A stretch of 64,000 nt of DNA from JAVKFY01 sp040223615. GTDB lineage: Bacteria > Pseudomonadota > Alphaproteobacteria > GCA-2731375. The position numbers and the translations under genes were made by a program. Positions within the stretch are counted from its first letter, which is position 1. Each line of letters opens with the position of its first letter. The stretch spans positions 11,083 to 75,082 of the forward strand of contig JAVKFY010000077.1 in NCBI GenBank assembly GCA_040223615.1, read 5' to 3'. Positions 42,121 through 49,555 of the stretch are shown piece after piece. The notes beneath the pieces were generated by a model, which was given only the letters and a program-made list of their open reading frames with translations, did no database searches and was not told the origin of the DNA.

Positions 42121-43611
42121 CTACGCGATCGAGCCGATCACTGGCGCCCGCAGCGGGCGCCACTCAGGCGGGGCGTTGCCACCGACGATGCCGGTGCGGA
42201 AGGCGTCCGCCGCATGGCTCGACCAGTCGTGGCGCGGACGCGCGCGCCAGGTGCCGTGCGCGTCGTCCCATTCGCGGCGATAGGCGCGCAGCGCGCGCAG
42301 GCCCTGGGCGCAGCGGACGCCGTCGAACCAGCAGCGCGTCAGCGCCGCGCGCACCGCCTCGATCCCATCGGCGACCTCGTGGCGTGGGCAGACCTGGAAG
42401 TCGATGCCCAGACCGCCGGCGATCTCCAGCCGGCTGCGCCCGGTGCCGAGCTCGCGCACTTTGATATCGTGCGGCGCGACGTGGGCGCCGTAGTCGTAGC
42501 CGCGTTCCTCCGCGAGGCTTCGCAACAGGCCGGCGTAGTAGGCCAGCCCCTCGCCGGCGCCCTCGGCGTAGTCGACCAGGCGCAACTCCGATCCGACGCG
42601 CTGCACGAACCAGATCGCGGTGGCGTCGTCGATGCCGAGATCCCACCAGGTTTCGGTCGGCACGTCTTCGACCGGCAGCTCGGCGACGCGGCCCGCCTTC
42701 TCGGCCCGCGCCATCGCGTCACCGTAATAGGCGCCCTCGATGGCGACCTCGAAGGCCTCGTCCGGCGTGGACGGAAATTCGTGGCGCATGGCCTCGCCTT
42801 GCGTGGCGGCCTTGCGCGCATACCAGGCCATCTGTTCGCGCGTCAGCACGATGCCGTGGCGTTCGCGCAGATCGTCGAAGTAGCGCGCGACCTCGGCCTC
42901 GACCGGCGCATCGGCGGGGTCGAGCCGGTAGCTGCGCTCCTGCCACCACGGGAAGAAGTGGAAGCGGAAGTCGAGGTCGGAGAGCGGGATGCCGCGCCGT
43001 TCCAGTTCGCGGGCGCGCTGCACCAGTTCGTAGAACTCGCCCTCGCGCCCCTGCGCGGTCGACTCGATCCAGACCTGCCGACCCGGCGCCACCGCGTTCA
43101 ACGCGCCGGTGCGGATCTCGCGCGCGGTCTCCGGCAGCTTCACCGAGATGCGGCCATATTCGGAGACGTGCAGCATCTGGAAGGTGCCGGAGCGCAACGA
43201 GGTGCCAACGCGAATTTCCGAATTGTTGGCGAAGCGCAGGGCATGGGCCGAGTTGCGTTCCGCCGCCAGAACCTGGCGCAGCACCAACGGCAAGCGGTCG
43301 TAGGCGAACTTGATACGGTCGCGGAAGATCGCCTCGGCGTCCTCCAGCCGGTGCGCGATGATGCCGGCACGCAGGTTCGACGTGAACAGGCAGGCGTCCA
43401 GCATCAGCAACTGGATCAGCGTGGTGAAGCCGAGCTGGCGCGCCTTCAGGATCACGTTCATTGCGTGCGCGTCGGCCAGCAGGCGGCGCTGCGCCGGGTT
43501 CGGCTTGAACACGCGTTCACGGCCCTGGCGATCGACGATGCGGTAGAGGTTCGACAGCCGCCAGCTGCGGTCACCGAGCCGCTGGCGCAGCAAAGCCTCA
43601 GCCGTTGTCAT
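42121..43611 (-). CDS. terL: Phage terminase large subunit
   Basis: A 496-residue packaging motor. The deviant Walker A is in LKARQLGFTTLIQLL, Walker B is MLHVSEYGRI, and the nuclease domain shows TWWDLGIDDATAIWFVQ and the late HDWSSHAADAFRTG. It starts at ATG 43611 and overlaps the small ORF ahead of it by 14 bases. It translocates DNA into proheads and cuts it. It appears complete with both the ATPase and nuclease motifs, which fits a module that could still package. Confidence 0.92.
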   Translation of the reverse strand: MTTAEALLRQRLGDRSWRLSNLYRIVDRQGRERVFKPNPAQRRLLADAHAMNVILKARQLGFTTLIQLLMLDACLFTSNLRAGIIAHRLEDAEAIFRDRIKFAYDRLPLVLRQVLAAERNSAHALRFANNSEIRVGTSLRSGTFQMLHVSEYGRISVKLPETAREIRTGALNAVAPGRQVWIESTAQGREGEFYELVQRARELERRGIPLSDLDFRFHFFPWWQERSYRLDPADAPVEAEVARYFDDLRERHGIVLTREQMAWYARKAATQGEAMRHEFPSTPDEAFEVAIEGAYYGDAMARAEKAGRVAELPVEDVPTETWWDLGIDDATAIWFVQRVGSELRLVDYAEGAGEGLAYYAGLLRSLAEERGYDYGAHVAPHDIKVRELGTGRSRLEIAGGLGIDFQVCPRHEVADGIEAVRAALTRCWFDGVRCAQGLRALRAYRREWDDAHGTWRARPRHDWSSHAADAFRTGIVGGNAPPEWRPLRAPVIGSIA

Positions 43612-43804
43612 TGGCCTCGTCCTCCAGCTCACGCAGCAGTTTCGCGAGGTCGCCCTCGCCGGGCTCGCCGCCGTGGGCTTCGAGCGCGGCGGCGGCCTTG
43701 GCGGCGGCCAGCTTGTTGGCGACGATCCGGGCGCGCGCGGCGGCATCGGCGTCGTCGGGGATCGGCTCCAGGTAGACGCTCTTGAAGTAGTCCAGCGGCG
43801 ACAT
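43598..43804 (-). CDS. Small terminase-like ORF
   Basis: A 68-residue protein, SPLDYFKSVYLEPIPDDADA then ARARIVANKLAAAKAAAALE, with an acidic tail. The start resembles the conserved C-terminal part of small terminase subunits. The same frame is open upstream to 43990 without an ATG, GTG or TTG start, through a basic stretch (VARRRRAAPKRAPKSALG), so a longer protein with an unusual start, or a shortened gene, is possible. It overlaps terL. Confidence 0.5.
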   Translation of the reverse strand: MSPLDYFKSVYLEPIPDDADAAARARIVANKLAAAKAAAALEAHGGEPGEGDLAKLLRELEDEANDNG

Positions 43805-43947
43805 CTGCTCGGCGACCCCGAGGGCGCTTTTCGGCGCGCGCTTGGGCGCCGCACGGCGCCGGCGGGCGACGGGCTTCGACTTCTCGGCCGGAAACGAAAA
43901 GGGCCCGGCCGCCGAAAAGGCTGCCAGACCCTGGAAATGAAAGCGCC

Positions 43948-43969
43948 CGCGACCGTCAGTCCTGTCGCG
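43948..43969 (-). promoter_or_regulatory. Leader hairpin of the phage structural operon
   Basis: CGCGAC at 43948-43953 pairs with GTCGCG at 43964-43969 around ten bases. It lies about 20 bases after the possible -10 box and 144 bases before the small terminase-like start. There is no T-run, so it is not an obvious terminator. Confidence 0.35.
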
Positions 43970-43980
43970 AGCGTGAGGGA

Positions 43981-44010
43981 ACTATCTTAAATTCGGCGCC
44001 CGACCGTCAA
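43981..44010 (-). promoter_or_regulatory. Possible sigma-70-type promoter for the phage operon
   Basis: On the minus strand TTGACG (44005-44010) is followed 18 bases later by GATAGT (43981-43986). It is the only clear promoter-like pair upstream of the small terminase-like ORF and terL. The whole structural operon could start here. Matches are 5/6 and 4/6. Confidence 0.4.
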
Positions 44011-44118
44011 ACCGAAAATCTACCGGCATCGTTGTACCGGCCTTGAGCCGGCATCTACAGGCTGATGGCTTGCGTGACTTAGACCGTCGATCCCGGCTCG
44101 CGCTCCGCTTGCCGGCGA

Positions 44119-44137
44119 TGACCGCCTGCGGCGGTCA
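44119..44137 (-). terminator. Hairpin at the infA stop codon
   Basis: TGACCGCC at 44119-44126 and GGCGGTCA at 44130-44137 form a perfect eight-base stem with a three-base loop, including the infA stop. No T-run follows on the minus strand, so strength as an intrinsic terminator is doubtful. Confidence 0.4.
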
Positions 44138-44353
44138 CTTGTGCCGGAAGACGATGCGGCCCTTGGTCAGGTCGTACGGCGTCATCTCCACGTCGACGCG
44201 GTCGCCCGCCATGACGCGGATGCGGAACTTCCTCATTTTCCCGGCGGTGTGCGCAATGATCTCGTGCTCGTTGTCGAGCTTCACGCGGAACATCGCGTTC
44301 GGCAGTTTTTCCTCCACGGTGCCGGAGAAGGTGAGCGGTTCCTCTTTCGCCAC
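44135..44353 (-). CDS. infA: Translation initiation factor IF-1
   Basis: A 72-residue OB-fold factor: LPNAMFRVKLDNEHEIIAHT, AGKMRKFRIRVMAGDRVDVE and MTPYDLTKGRIVFRHK are full family matches. It binds the 30S A site and helps IF-2 and IF-3 in initiation. It starts at GTG 44353 with AGAGGA upstream. In many alphaproteobacteria infA is followed by maf and an RNase E/G gene; here the phage module lies downstream instead. Confidence 0.97.
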   Translation of the reverse strand: MAKEEPLTFSGTVEEKLPNAMFRVKLDNEHEIIAHTAGKMRKFRIRVMAGDRVDVEMTPYDLTKGRIVFRHK

Positions 44354-44385
44354 GAACTGATCCTCTAACGGTGAACGGTGACCCT

Positions 44386-44414
44386 GAACTAGCGGTGAGA
44401 CGGCTGCGCGTCAA
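44386..44414 (-). promoter_or_regulatory. Probable infA promoter
   Basis: TTGACG at 44409-44414 and TAGTTC at 44386-44391 on the minus strand, 17 bases apart, lie in the 64-bp gap between infA and the enoyl-CoA hydratase gene. Spacing and place are right for a housekeeping promoter. Confidence 0.45.
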
Positions 44415-44417
44415 TGT

Positions 44418-45176
44418 CTACGAATCGCGGGCGCCGTGACGACCGGCGCCAGCGCGGAATCGCGCCGCGCCGCCGGCCGCTTCCCGGCGCTTGGCGTCGA
44501 GCGACAGCTCGGTCTCGCGCGCCAGGGCCTCGGCCAGGGGCCGCCCGGCCTGGGCATAGACCGAGGCGCGGTCGGAGCGCATGGCGATCTGCGGAAAGCC
44601 GGCGACCTGATGCGCAAGTTCCAGCGCTGCGGCGAGGCTGGTGCCGTCGGGCACCACGCGGGTGGCCAACCCCAGTTGCCTGGCTTCGGCGGCGCCGACC
44701 GGGCGGCCGGTGATCATCATGTCGAGCGCCGGGCCCATGCCGATCACGCGCGGCAGGCGCACCGTGGTGCCGTCGCTCATTGGCACGCCCCAGCGCCGCG
44801 AGAACACGCCGAACACCGCGCTTTCCTCGGCGATGCGGATGTCGCACCACAGCGCCAGGCCGAGCCCGCCGGCACACGCATGGCCGGCGACCGCAGCAAT
44901 CACCGGCTTGGAGACCAAGGGCGCGGTCGGGCCGTCGTCGTGCGTGGCCCAGGCCTGGTAGTCGACGCCGTCGGCCAGCTCCTTCAGGTCGGCGCCGGCG
45001 CAGAACGCGCCGCCCGCCCCGGTCAGTACCGCGACGCACGCGTCGTCATCGGCATCGAACGCCTTGAACGCACGCGCCAGTTCAGCGGCGCTGGCGGTGT
45101 CGAGCGCGTTGCGGGCGTGCGGACGGTCGATGGTCAGCGTGGTGACCGGGCCGTCGCGCTCAACCCGGATACTCAC
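44418..45176 (-). CDS. Enoyl-CoA hydratase/isomerase family protein
   Basis: A 252-residue crotonase. Signature segments are RPHARNALDTASAAELARAF, GGAFCAGADLKELADG (oxyanion hole) and VAGHACAGGLGLALWCDIRI. The active-site acid normally in the E-x-x-x-G helix region is in FSRRWGVPMSDGTTVRLPRV, where the usual Glu positions are replaced, so the exact reaction is unclear. The GTG at 45176 is preferred to TTG 45188 because the crotonase fold starts at once. The C-terminus is Arg/Ala-rich. Confidence 0.88.
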   Translation of the reverse strand: MSIRVERDGPVTTLTIDRPHARNALDTASAAELARAFKAFDADDDACVAVLTGAGGAFCAGADLKELADGVDYQAWATHDDGPTAPLVSKPVIAAVAGHACAGGLGLALWCDIRIAEESAVFGVFSRRWGVPMSDGTTVRLPRVIGMGPALDMMITGRPVGAAEARQLGLATRVVPDGTSLAAALELAHQVAGFPQIAMRSDRASVYAQAGRPLAEALARETELSLDAKRREAAGGAARFRAGAGRHGARDS

Positions 45177-45231
45177 GGCCGTGCCCAACAGGACACGGCC
45201 TGGCGTTGAAGATGATCATGCTGTTGCGCGC

Positions 45232-45750
45232 TCATCGCTTCCCCTTGTCCTTCTGGTAGTAGCGCACCCGCATGGCGGCGAAGGTCACATCGTGCTTGTA
45301 GGTCATGCCGAGCTTCTCCAGCACCTTGCGCGAGCCGGTGTTCTCAGGGCGCACAAGGCCGATCACGCGTTTCAGGCCGACCGGGCCGAAGCCGAAGGCC
45401 AGCGTCGCGCCCGCCGCCTCGCTGGCCAGCCCCTGGCCCCAGGCGGCGCGCGCCAGGGCATAGAGCACCTCGACCTCGCCGAACTCGTCGACCCGGTTGA
45501 GCCCGCAATGGCCGACCAGCGCGCCGCCGCGGCGTTCGAACAGCCCCCAGATGCCGAAGCCCTGTTGTTTCCACAGGTCGAGGAACTGCGGAATGCGCTG
45601 CGCCGCGATGGCCTCGCCCTCGCCGGCCTTGTCGGCGCCGCCGGGGAGCCAGCGGATCACCTGCGGGTCGGAACGGATCGCGGCATAGGCCGGCACGTCC
45701 TCGCGCTCCATCGGTCGCAGGATCAGGCGCGGTGTCTCAATCGTCTTCAC
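45232..45750 (-). CDS. GNAT-family N-acetyltransferase, RimJ/RimL type
   Basis: A 172-residue acetyltransferase: ETPRLILRPMEREDVPAYAA is the standard RimJ/RimL start, and the acetyl-CoA site is in ALARAAWGQGLASEAAGATL. GLVRPENTGSRKVLEKLGMT completes the fold. The substrate, a protein N-terminus or small molecule, is unknown. Its start overlaps the Nudix gene's 3' end by 14 bases. Confidence 0.9.
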   Translation of the reverse strand: MKTIETPRLILRPMEREDVPAYAAIRSDPQVIRWLPGGADKAGEGEAIAAQRIPQFLDLWKQQGFGIWGLFERRGGALVGHCGLNRVDEFGEVEVLYALARAAWGQGLASEAAGATLAFGFGPVGLKRVIGLVRPENTGSRKVLEKLGMTYKHDVTFAAMRVRYYQKDKGKR

Positions 45751-46615
45751 GCGGCGGCCCTCCCACCAGGTCCCAGCGACGCAGGCCGGCGATGACGGAC
45801 AGATAATCCGGCTCGTCCGGGCCGATCACGCCGTGGCGGATCAGGAAGTCGATCACCACGACGGCGCAGTTCGGCTTGAAGGCGTCGCCCTGGCGCAGCA
45901 TCGCCAGGACGTGCGTAGCCGGCAGCAGGTCGAAGCCCTGCACCTCGCCGTCGCGGTTGTGGGGCGTGAAGCCGGCCGGCAAGCGCAGGTCGAAGCAATA
46001 TTCGATGCCGCGTTCCAGCCCCGCCGGGCTTTCCACGCAGGCGGTGATGACACCGGCCGGACGGGCCTGCGCGATCAGCGCGCGGGCGATGCCGGCCTCC
46101 TCGTCGGCCTCGCGCGGCAGGGTCTCGGCCGGACTTTCGCCGTAGGGGACGGCGCCGGCGGTCAGCACATCGGCGCGCCCGGGGTAGGTTTGCTTGGTCG
46201 ACGCGCGGCGCGCCACCCACAGGCGCAGGCCGTCGCCGTCCTCGACATAGCCGTTGAGGTGCACGCCGCGGGTGATGGTGCCGAAGACCGTGGCGGCGGC
46301 GCGCTCGATCCGGGCCAGCGGTTCGGCGCCCAGGCGCACCGGGATGCCGTAGGGCTCGTCGCGCCAGCCGGTGATGTGCCCGGCCTGGTGCATGTCGGCG
46401 ACGATGTCGGCCAGGGCGCCGGAGCGCGCCAGGAAACTGCCCAAGGTCGGGTCGAGCGTCACGCCGTCGCTGCCCATCGACAGCGCGTCATACTGGAACA
46501 GGGTTTCCGACAGGGCGCGGTCGATCCAGCCGACCGGTTCGCGGGCGATCCGGAAGGGTTGGTAGCGCGCACGGTCGGCGACCTGCGCGGCGTTGATGCG
46601 GTCGAGCAGCGACAT
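45737..46615 (-). CDS. Nudix hydrolase with N-terminal DUF4743 domain
   Basis: A 292-residue two-domain protein. Residues 1-120 match the DUF4743 region found in thiamine-pyrophosphokinase-related Nudix proteins (FRIAREPVGWIDRALSETLF). The Nudix box is GAVPYGESPAETLPREADEEAG, here quoted only as ETLPREADEEAG, following VLTAGAVPYGES. Plant and yeast relatives hydrolyse oxidised thiamine diphosphates, which is a reasonable guess for the role. ATG 46615 is divergent from the methyltransferase gene. Confidence 0.87.
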   Translation of the reverse strand: MSLLDRINAAQVADRARYQPFRIAREPVGWIDRALSETLFQYDALSMGSDGVTLDPTLGSFLARSGALADIVADMHQAGHITGWRDEPYGIPVRLGAEPLARIERAAATVFGTITRGVHLNGYVEDGDGLRLWVARRASTKQTYPGRADVLTAGAVPYGESPAETLPREADEEAGIARALIAQARPAGVITACVESPAGLERGIEYCFDLRLPAGFTPHNRDGEVQGFDLLPATHVLAMLRQGDAFKPNCAVVVIDFLIRHGVIGPDEPDYLSVIAGLRRWDLVGGPPREDD

Positions 46616-46663
46616 GGCCGGCAAGGTAGCGACGGCGGCGGCCGGACGCCATAGACTGTCGAC

Positions 46664-47335
46664 ATGCAGACCCGCCCCACGCCCGAAACCTGGCCCCGAG
46701 GCCGCTTCGTGCGCCGCAACACCGCGATCGAGCGGCCGTCGCTGGTGCCCGAGATCGCCCTGCACCTGGCCAGCGAGGTGACACCGCTGTGGCAGCTCAC
46801 GGAAGCCGAGCTGTCGGCGACCGGGCTGGCGCCGCCCTACTGGGCCTTTGCCTGGGCCGGCGGCCAGGCGCTGGCGCGCTACCTGATCGACAATCCGCAT
46901 CTGGCGGCGGGCCAGGACGTGCTCGACCTGGGCAGCGGGTCCGGCCTGGTCGCGATCGCCGCCAAGCAATGCGGCGCGGCGCGGGTAACGGCGTCGGATA
47001 TCGACCCGTTCGCCGTCGCCGCGATCCGCCTCAACGCGTGGCTCAACCGGGTTCGGGTGACGGCGACCGGCGCCGACCTGCTGGCCGCGCCGCTGGCCGG
47101 CTGGCCGGTGATCTGCGCCGCCGACATCTGGTACGAGGGACCGACGGCGCGGCAGGCCGAGGCGCGGCTGCGCGCCGCCGCCGCCGAGGGCCGGCTGGTG
47201 CTGGTCGGCGATCCTGGCCGCCACCACCTGCCGAAGCTGGGCCTGGAGGAGCTGGCGACCTACCGCGTGCCGGTGAACCGCGACCTGGAGGACTGTTCGA
47301 TCGCCTGCACCCGCGTTTGGCGGATGCTGCCATGA
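46664..47335 (+). CDS. Class I methyltransferase, ETF-beta lysine methyltransferase-like
   Basis: A 223-residue SAM-dependent enzyme. Motif I is VLDLGSGSGLVAIAAKQCGA, the acidic motif II is VTASDIDPFAVAAIRLNA, and an ICAADIWYEG motif follows. The front matter (FVRRNTAIERPSLVPEIALH, PYWAFAWAGGQALARYL) is that of ETFB-KMT (METTL20) and nicotinamide N-methyltransferase-like proteins. Bacterial members methylate Lys on electron-transfer flavoprotein beta. The stop overlaps the next gene. Confidence 0.88.
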   Translation: MQTRPTPETWPRGRFVRRNTAIERPSLVPEIALHLASEVTPLWQLTEAELSATGLAPPYWAFAWAGGQALARYLIDNPHLAAGQDVLDLGSGSGLVAIAAKQCGAARVTASDIDPFAVAAIRLNAWLNRVRVTATGADLLAAPLAGWPVICAADIWYEGPTARQAEARLRAAAAEGRLVLVGDPGRHHLPKLGLEELATYRVPVNRDLEDCSIACTRVWRMLP

Positions 47336-47922
47336 CCACGAACGCCCGCTTCAACCGCTACCTCGACGCCACCAAGGGCCGGCCGCCGCGCGAGACCACG
47401 TTGCAGGCGCTGGAGCTGTTCGACGAACCCGGGCTGGCGGTCGACCTGGGCTGCGGCGCCGGACGCGACGCGCTGCCGATGCTGCAACGCGGCTGGCGGG
47501 TGCTGGGCATCGACAGCAACCCGGAGGCGATCCGCCGCCTGGCCGAGGCCGCCGGCGACGACCGGAACCTGCAGACCCAGGTGGCCGGCTACGCCGAGGC
47601 CGAATGGCCGGCGTGCGAACTGGTGAACAGCTCCTTCGCCCTGCCCTTCTGTCCGGCGGCCGACTTCGCCGACGTATGGCGTCGCATCGTCGCCAGCCTC
47701 AGGCCGGGAGGCGTCTTCGCCGGTCAGCTGTTCGGGCCGAACGACGATTTCGCCAAGCGCGGCATCGTGGTGCAGACCCGCGCCGAGGTGGAAGCGCTGC
47801 TCGACGGCCTGGAGATCATTCGGCTGGACGAAGTCGAGGAAGACGGCACCACGGCCGTTGGCGAAGGCAAGCACTGGCACATCTTCCACATCGTCGTGCG
47901 CAAGCCGGAGGAGCAGCCATGA
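47332..47922 (+). CDS. Class I SAM-dependent methyltransferase
   Basis: A 196-residue methyltransferase. Motif I is LAVDLGCGAGRDALPMLQRG, followed by VLGIDSNPEAIRRLAEAAG. Overall form is that of the TehB-like small methyltransferases. It overlaps both the ETFB-type gene upstream and the enoyl-CoA hydratase downstream by ATGA, which makes a coupled three-gene set. Substrate unknown. Confidence 0.88.
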   Translation: MTTNARFNRYLDATKGRPPRETTLQALELFDEPGLAVDLGCGAGRDALPMLQRGWRVLGIDSNPEAIRRLAEAAGDDRNLQTQVAGYAEAEWPACELVNSSFALPFCPAADFADVWRRIVASLRPGGVFAGQLFGPNDDFAKRGIVVQTRAEVEALLDGLEIIRLDEVEEDGTTAVGEGKHWHIFHIVVRKPEEQP

Positions 47923-48701
47923 GCGAGCCACTGGCGCTGATCGAGCTGGAGGTGATCAACCGGGTCGGCTGGCTGCGCTACAACCGGCCGCCGCTCAATG
48001 CCTTCAACTGGCAGATGGTGGCGGACGTGGCGGATGGGCTGGCGCGGCTGTCGGCCGACCCGCAGGTGCGCGTCATCGTCATCGGCAGCGCGGTCGAGAA
48101 ATACTTCTCCGCCGGCGCCGAGCTGCAGGAGTTCGTCGACATCGGCGGGGTGCGGATGCGCGAGTGGGCGCTGCGCTGTCATGCCATCGTCCATCGGCTT
48201 CGCGACATGCCGCAGCCGACGCTGGCGGCGATCGGCGGCACCGCGGTCGGCGGCGGGCTCGAGATGACCTTGCACTGCGATCTGCGTTTCGTCGGCGCCG
48301 GCGCCCGCTTCGGCCAGCCAGAGATCAACATCGGCTTCATCCCGCCGATCGCCACGACGCAGGCGCTGGCCCGGCTTATCGGCCGCAGCCGCGCCATCCG
48401 CTACCTTTACGACGGCGCCATCCTCAAGGCCGACGAAGCGCTGCGCATCGGCCTGGTCGACGAGGTCGTGCCCGACGCCGACCTGACCGCGCACGTGCAG
48501 GCCTACGCCGAGGCGCTGGCCGCGAAGCCGCGGGCGGCGCTGGCCGCGATCCGGCGCACGGTTACCGTCGGCGGCGGCATGAGTTTCGAGGACGGACTGG
48601 CGCTGGAGCTGGAGGAAGTCGTCAAACTGGCCGACGACCCCGACTTCGCCGAAGGCGTGGACGCCTTCCTGGCCAAACGAAAGCCGACCTGGCGCGATTG
48701 A
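47919..48701 (+). CDS. Enoyl-CoA hydratase/isomerase family protein
   Basis: A 260-residue crotonase. Key segments are GWLRYNRPPLNAFNWQMVAD, KYFSAGAELQEFVDIG (oxyanion hole) and AIGGTAVGGGLEMTLHCDLR with FGQPEINIGFIPPIATTQAL, which has the catalytic Glu place of hydratases. It likely hydrates an enoyl-CoA in beta-oxidation or amino-acid breakdown. It ends 13 bases before another methyltransferase. Confidence 0.92.
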   Translation: MSEPLALIELEVINRVGWLRYNRPPLNAFNWQMVADVADGLARLSADPQVRVIVIGSAVEKYFSAGAELQEFVDIGGVRMREWALRCHAIVHRLRDMPQPTLAAIGGTAVGGGLEMTLHCDLRFVGAGARFGQPEINIGFIPPIATTQALARLIGRSRAIRYLYDGAILKADEALRIGLVDEVVPDADLTAHVQAYAEALAAKPRAALAAIRRTVTVGGGMSFEDGLALELEEVVKLADDPDFAEGVDAFLAKRKPTWRD

Positions 48702-48714
48702 GCGGGAGAAGACG

Positions 48715-49554
48715 ATGAGCGGACACGACTACCAGGCCTGGCAGCACCAGCACTGGGCGGAGAGTGCCGACGACTGGGAGAAGTGGGCCGAGGCCGTGGC
48801 GCCGCAGGCGGAGGGCTTCAACCGGCCGCTGATCGAGGCCGCCGGCATCGGCGCCGGACATCGCGTGCTCGACATGGCGTGCGGTGCCGGCGAGCCGTCG
48901 CTGACTGCCGCCGCGGCCGTGGGGCCGTCGGGCCATGTCACCGCGTCGGACTATGCGGCCGAGATGGTCGCGGTGACCGAGCGGCGCGCGAAAGCCAGCG
49001 GCGTCGCCAACATGGCGTTCCAGCGCGCCGACATGGCCGACCTGCCGTTCGACGACGCCAGCTTCGAAGCGGTGATCTGCCGCTTCGGCTTCATGTACAC
49101 CGACGCGCCGGACAGATGCGCCGCCGAAGTGCTGCGCGTGCTGAAGTCCGGCGGCCGGGTGGCGCTGATGGTCTGGGGGCCGAAGCCGTCGAACACGGTG
49201 CTGTCGGTGGCGATGGAGGCCGGCAACGCGGTGGTGGGGATGATGGACGAGGACGCCGCCGCACACTCCTCGATCTACGCCGAGGAAGGCTCGATGACCG
49301 GATTCTTCGAACGTGCCGGCTTCGCCGAAGTGAAGGAGACCGACCTGCAATTCAAGCCGTCGATTCCGGCGACGATGAAATTCTGGACCCCGATCGTCGG
49401 CATGAACCTGGGGTCGGCGATGCGCGGCATGAGCCAGGACGAGGTGAAGGCCGTCGACGACGCCATCGCGGCGGCCTACGCGCCGTTCATCGAGGACGGC
49501 AAGTACCGGCTGAGCGCCCACGTGCGCATTCTGTCGGCCCGAAAGCCGGGGTGA
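48715..49554 (+). CDS. Class I SAM-dependent methyltransferase, UbiE-like
   Basis: A 279-residue methyltransferase: VLDMACGAGEPSLTAAAAVG, then VTASDYAAEMVAVTERRA and MADLPFDDASFEAVICRFGF. The last is typical of UbiE/type-11 enzymes that act on lipophilic or small-molecule substrates. GGGAGAAG precedes the ATG. It is the last gene of the cluster, and its stop meets the convergent exporter gene. Confidence 0.88.
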   Translation: MSGHDYQAWQHQHWAESADDWEKWAEAVAPQAEGFNRPLIEAAGIGAGHRVLDMACGAGEPSLTAAAAVGPSGHVTASDYAAEMVAVTERRAKASGVANMAFQRADMADLPFDDASFEAVICRFGFMYTDAPDRCAAEVLRVLKSGGRVALMVWGPKPSNTVLSVAMEAGNAVVGMMDEDAAAHSSIYAEEGSMTGFFERAGFAEVKETDLQFKPSIPATMKFWTPIVGMNLGSAMRGMSQDEVKAVDDAIAAAYAPFIEDGKYRLSAHVRILSARKPG

Positions 49555-49555
49555 A

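Larger units (their letters stand above)
43805..44134. other. Junction region between phage module and infA
   Basis: A 330-bp stretch with no convincing gene. From the terL side it holds an open basic frame without a start, a hairpin at 43948-43969, a possible promoter at 43981-44010 and, near infA, inverted CCGGC-rich repeat sequence. No direct repeat matching the other end of the module (around 23890) was seen, so no att site is called. Confidence 0.5.

Noticed and set aside
23887..43804. Classical RcGTA-type gene transfer agent
   Set aside because: Only the 3TM holin resembles that group. The capsid, adaptor and portal are of the podovirus type, and no tape measure or the usual tail genes are present.
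23891..44134. Phage attachment sites flanking the module
   Set aside because: I compared the sequence near 23890-23960 with 43805-44130 and saw no direct repeat of useful length.
44119..44137. Strong intrinsic terminator after infA
   Set aside because: The hairpin is good, but no T-run follows on the transcribed strand, so it is listed only at low confidence.
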